From Varroa destructor (taxonomy: Eukaryota; Arthropoda; Arachnida; Mesostigmata; Varroidae), in the NCBI RefSeq assembly GCF_002443255.2, contig NW_019211459.1, positions 19,938,871-20,002,870 of the forward strand: 64,000 nt of DNA, given 5' to 3'. A program made the position numbers and the translations under genes. Positions 62,251 through 64,000 of this stretch are shown one piece after another. Position 1 is the stretch's first letter. Each line of letters begins with the position of its first letter. The notes under the pieces were generated by a model. The model saw only the letters and a program-made list of their open reading frames with translations. It was not told the origin of the DNA and ran no database searches.

Positions 62251-63885
62251 CGAATCACCAGAAACTCAAATGATATGACAGCAGCGGGCAAAAGCGTCGA
62301 AGGGCTACTTTGCTCTTGTTTATATTGTGTACATTGCTAACTAGTGCATATATATATATAGCTATTCAATAGTAATGGTATTATTTAGAATGGCCAACGA
62401 CATGAAACCCGTGTGAATAGGGTAATGCTCTATTTTTGCACACGTTTTATGCGTAACAAAATGGAACGTATTATTCCGTCTATTTGTACTGCTTCAGTGG
62501 TTATTATTGATATAATTTTGTAATAGCTACACGTGTTCGGAGATTGGCAACAATACACAGTGAAAACGGATATCTACATAGAAATGCCGGTGCCATTTCA
62601 CTTTTTTTTATATGGTCATAATGTCGGATAGTAGTAATAGATTCAGTGCAGCTATAATATATTTCGTCCAAACTTAGAAATACGTGGTGGCTTAAATAAA
62701 TCAATTTGGCCGTGGTCATATTTTGGTCGGAGGTTGGGCATTTTTATTCTGAAACAACGCCTAATGCACGAAAAATTTTAAATCTGATTTGAATATGAAC
62801 AGCGGGAAAAACGTCGGAGGCTACAAAGAACATTTAAGCTGTTTCAGATATACGCTCAATATGATGAATTTCTACTTGTTCTAGCGCTGATCTTTTTTTT
62901 TTTAAACGATGTCACTACGCCGAGTGCCATCCGACGATACAAAAATACTACACAATTTTCGTGAACAACAAAAGTAAATTTTATTATTTCAGATGTTGCA
63001 AGGTAACTTCGAAGCCCGCACTTTTTTAAAGGAATTGATACAGATTTCACTCTAGACTGCCTGCTAGAGCAATCATTGTAAAGATTATCAAGAAGGATTG
63101 CAAGCAAACCGGCCCATGACACAACATAGGAGATCAGGCCTAAATGTCACTAGGAAATCAAAACGTAAAACAAATAGAAATCGGCGCATTAATGAAGTCG
63201 GTTACGTCCGCTATATTTGTTTATGCTAGGTATGACTATGGTAGACAAAAATTTAATTTATATCTTTGCAGCTTTCTTTCTGTATGGCGAAGCCTGCAGA
63301 TTTTTAGATGCGCTGGTACGTAACCGACGACTGAAGATTTTATATGCTGGAATTAATTTGGTTATCAAACTTGACAAAAAAACATTGAAGGAACGCACGC
63401 CTATAGTCATGGCTTCATATTCATGCTACCTGCCGCTTTTACGACCAAATATATATTATGCTTGGCTTAACAAGATAAGCTCAAAAAAGCAACGCAAGAT
63501 CTCAGTAAATTTATAGTATTTTCTATTTAGAAAAGGGGGATTTTAGTAGTTGTTACGCGTAATTCAAAGAGTAGAATAACTGATCCTTCATTTCGGGCAG
63601 TGGTAGCCATATGAGAAAACTCAAAAATATTATATAATCTATGTATGGCTGAAATGTTCAGCCCATATTGTTCAATTAATGTTGACATCGTTAAAATAGT
63701 TAGATTAACTTTATTTGAAACGACGTTATCAACAACTAATAAGGTGATTTCTATGAGTTCAATATATTTTTTTAGATTAAGTATACTTTTCAGTAAATAT
63801 TTTGCATCTAGATTTGAAAGCGTTTCATCATTTGGTATGCACTAGAATTTTCTATAGCTTGTCCGTGAAAGTGGGCCTCATCACA
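62251..63885. other. No supported gene
   Basis: AT-rich. A 99-codon + frame at 63217-63516 (MFMLGMTMVDKNLIYIFAAF…) is basic and hydrophobic, without domain or splice support. Confidence 0.4.
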
Positions 63886-63999
63886 CTACAGGTTGGCAAC
63901 TTTTTCCAGGTGAGAACGTTTTTGCACAAATAGGTCTGGGTCGTTGAACGATTTCCCTGGTGGCGGCGTGTCATACTCGTACTCGGACGTGTCTAAGCG
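63886..63999 (-). CDS. Partial C-terminal exon of a - strand gene running off the window
   Basis: Reading leftward from the window edge the - strand gives RLDTSEYEYDTPPPGKSFND then PDLFVQKRSHLEKVANL and TAG (63888-63886). It is GC-richer than the flank, with charged and Pro-rich composition and no stop back to the edge (37 codons). The acidic YEYDTPPPG stretch and basic C-terminus look like real protein. The family is not recognised; the rest of the gene lies to the right. Confidence 0.5.
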   Translation of the reverse strand, partial: RLDTSEYEYDTPPPGKSFNDPDLFVQKRSHLEKVANL

Positions 64000-64000
64000 A

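Overview
The window is animal nuclear DNA: AT-rich, full of microsatellites and homopolymer runs, with short coding blocks joined by GT-AG introns. I see no bacterial operons, CRISPR array, rRNA or convincing tRNA. One gene is clear. Moderate divergence of its protein from the vertebrate family and introns of about 0.1-1.6 kb suggest an invertebrate, perhaps an arthropod such as a mite or tick; that placement is inference only.

The gene is on the + strand, 13178-21457, in at least 15 exons. The exons join without a phase conflict into 536 residues plus stop. Order: an N-terminal NGQR...GPP..W signature, three RRMs and a C-terminal double-stranded-RNA-binding fold. This is the architecture of the A1CF / RBM46 branch of the hnRNP Q/R family, i.e. 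a cytoplasmic/nuclear mRNA-binding regulator. The first coding exon with the true ATG was not found; the first in-frame ATG visible is at 13268. Its introns hold unusual structure: a perfect 67-bp tandem duplication (intron 2), a miRNA-like hairpin paired throughout only if transcribed from the gene's own strand (intron 3), an AT-rich hairpin (intron 4) and a perfect 23-bp inverted repeat (intron 13).

Upstream (1-13 kb) there is a GC/CpG-rich segment near 2 kb, a 222-bp TAG-type microsatellite at 8.4 kb, a block near 10.7 kb open in three frames, and a decayed foldback element at 11.30-11.62 kb. Downstream, 24.65-25.29 kb is a coding-like island of unknown identity. From 25.5 to 44.6 kb I find no supported gene.

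The right third (44.6-64 kb) alternates AT-rich DNA with GC-richer islands at 44.7-46.2, 52.5-52.95, 53.5-55.9 and 61.2-62.25 kb. These carry short, protein-like but interrupted reading frames, several of them hydrophobic and on the - strand; they may be exons, pseudogene pieces or promoter/UTR sequence. At the right edge the - strand reads as the last coding exon of a gene that lies mostly outside the window (63886-63999).

Only the RRM gene is confidently identified. The other coding calls are candidates from base composition, splice signals and amino-acid texture. All coordinates were read by hand.
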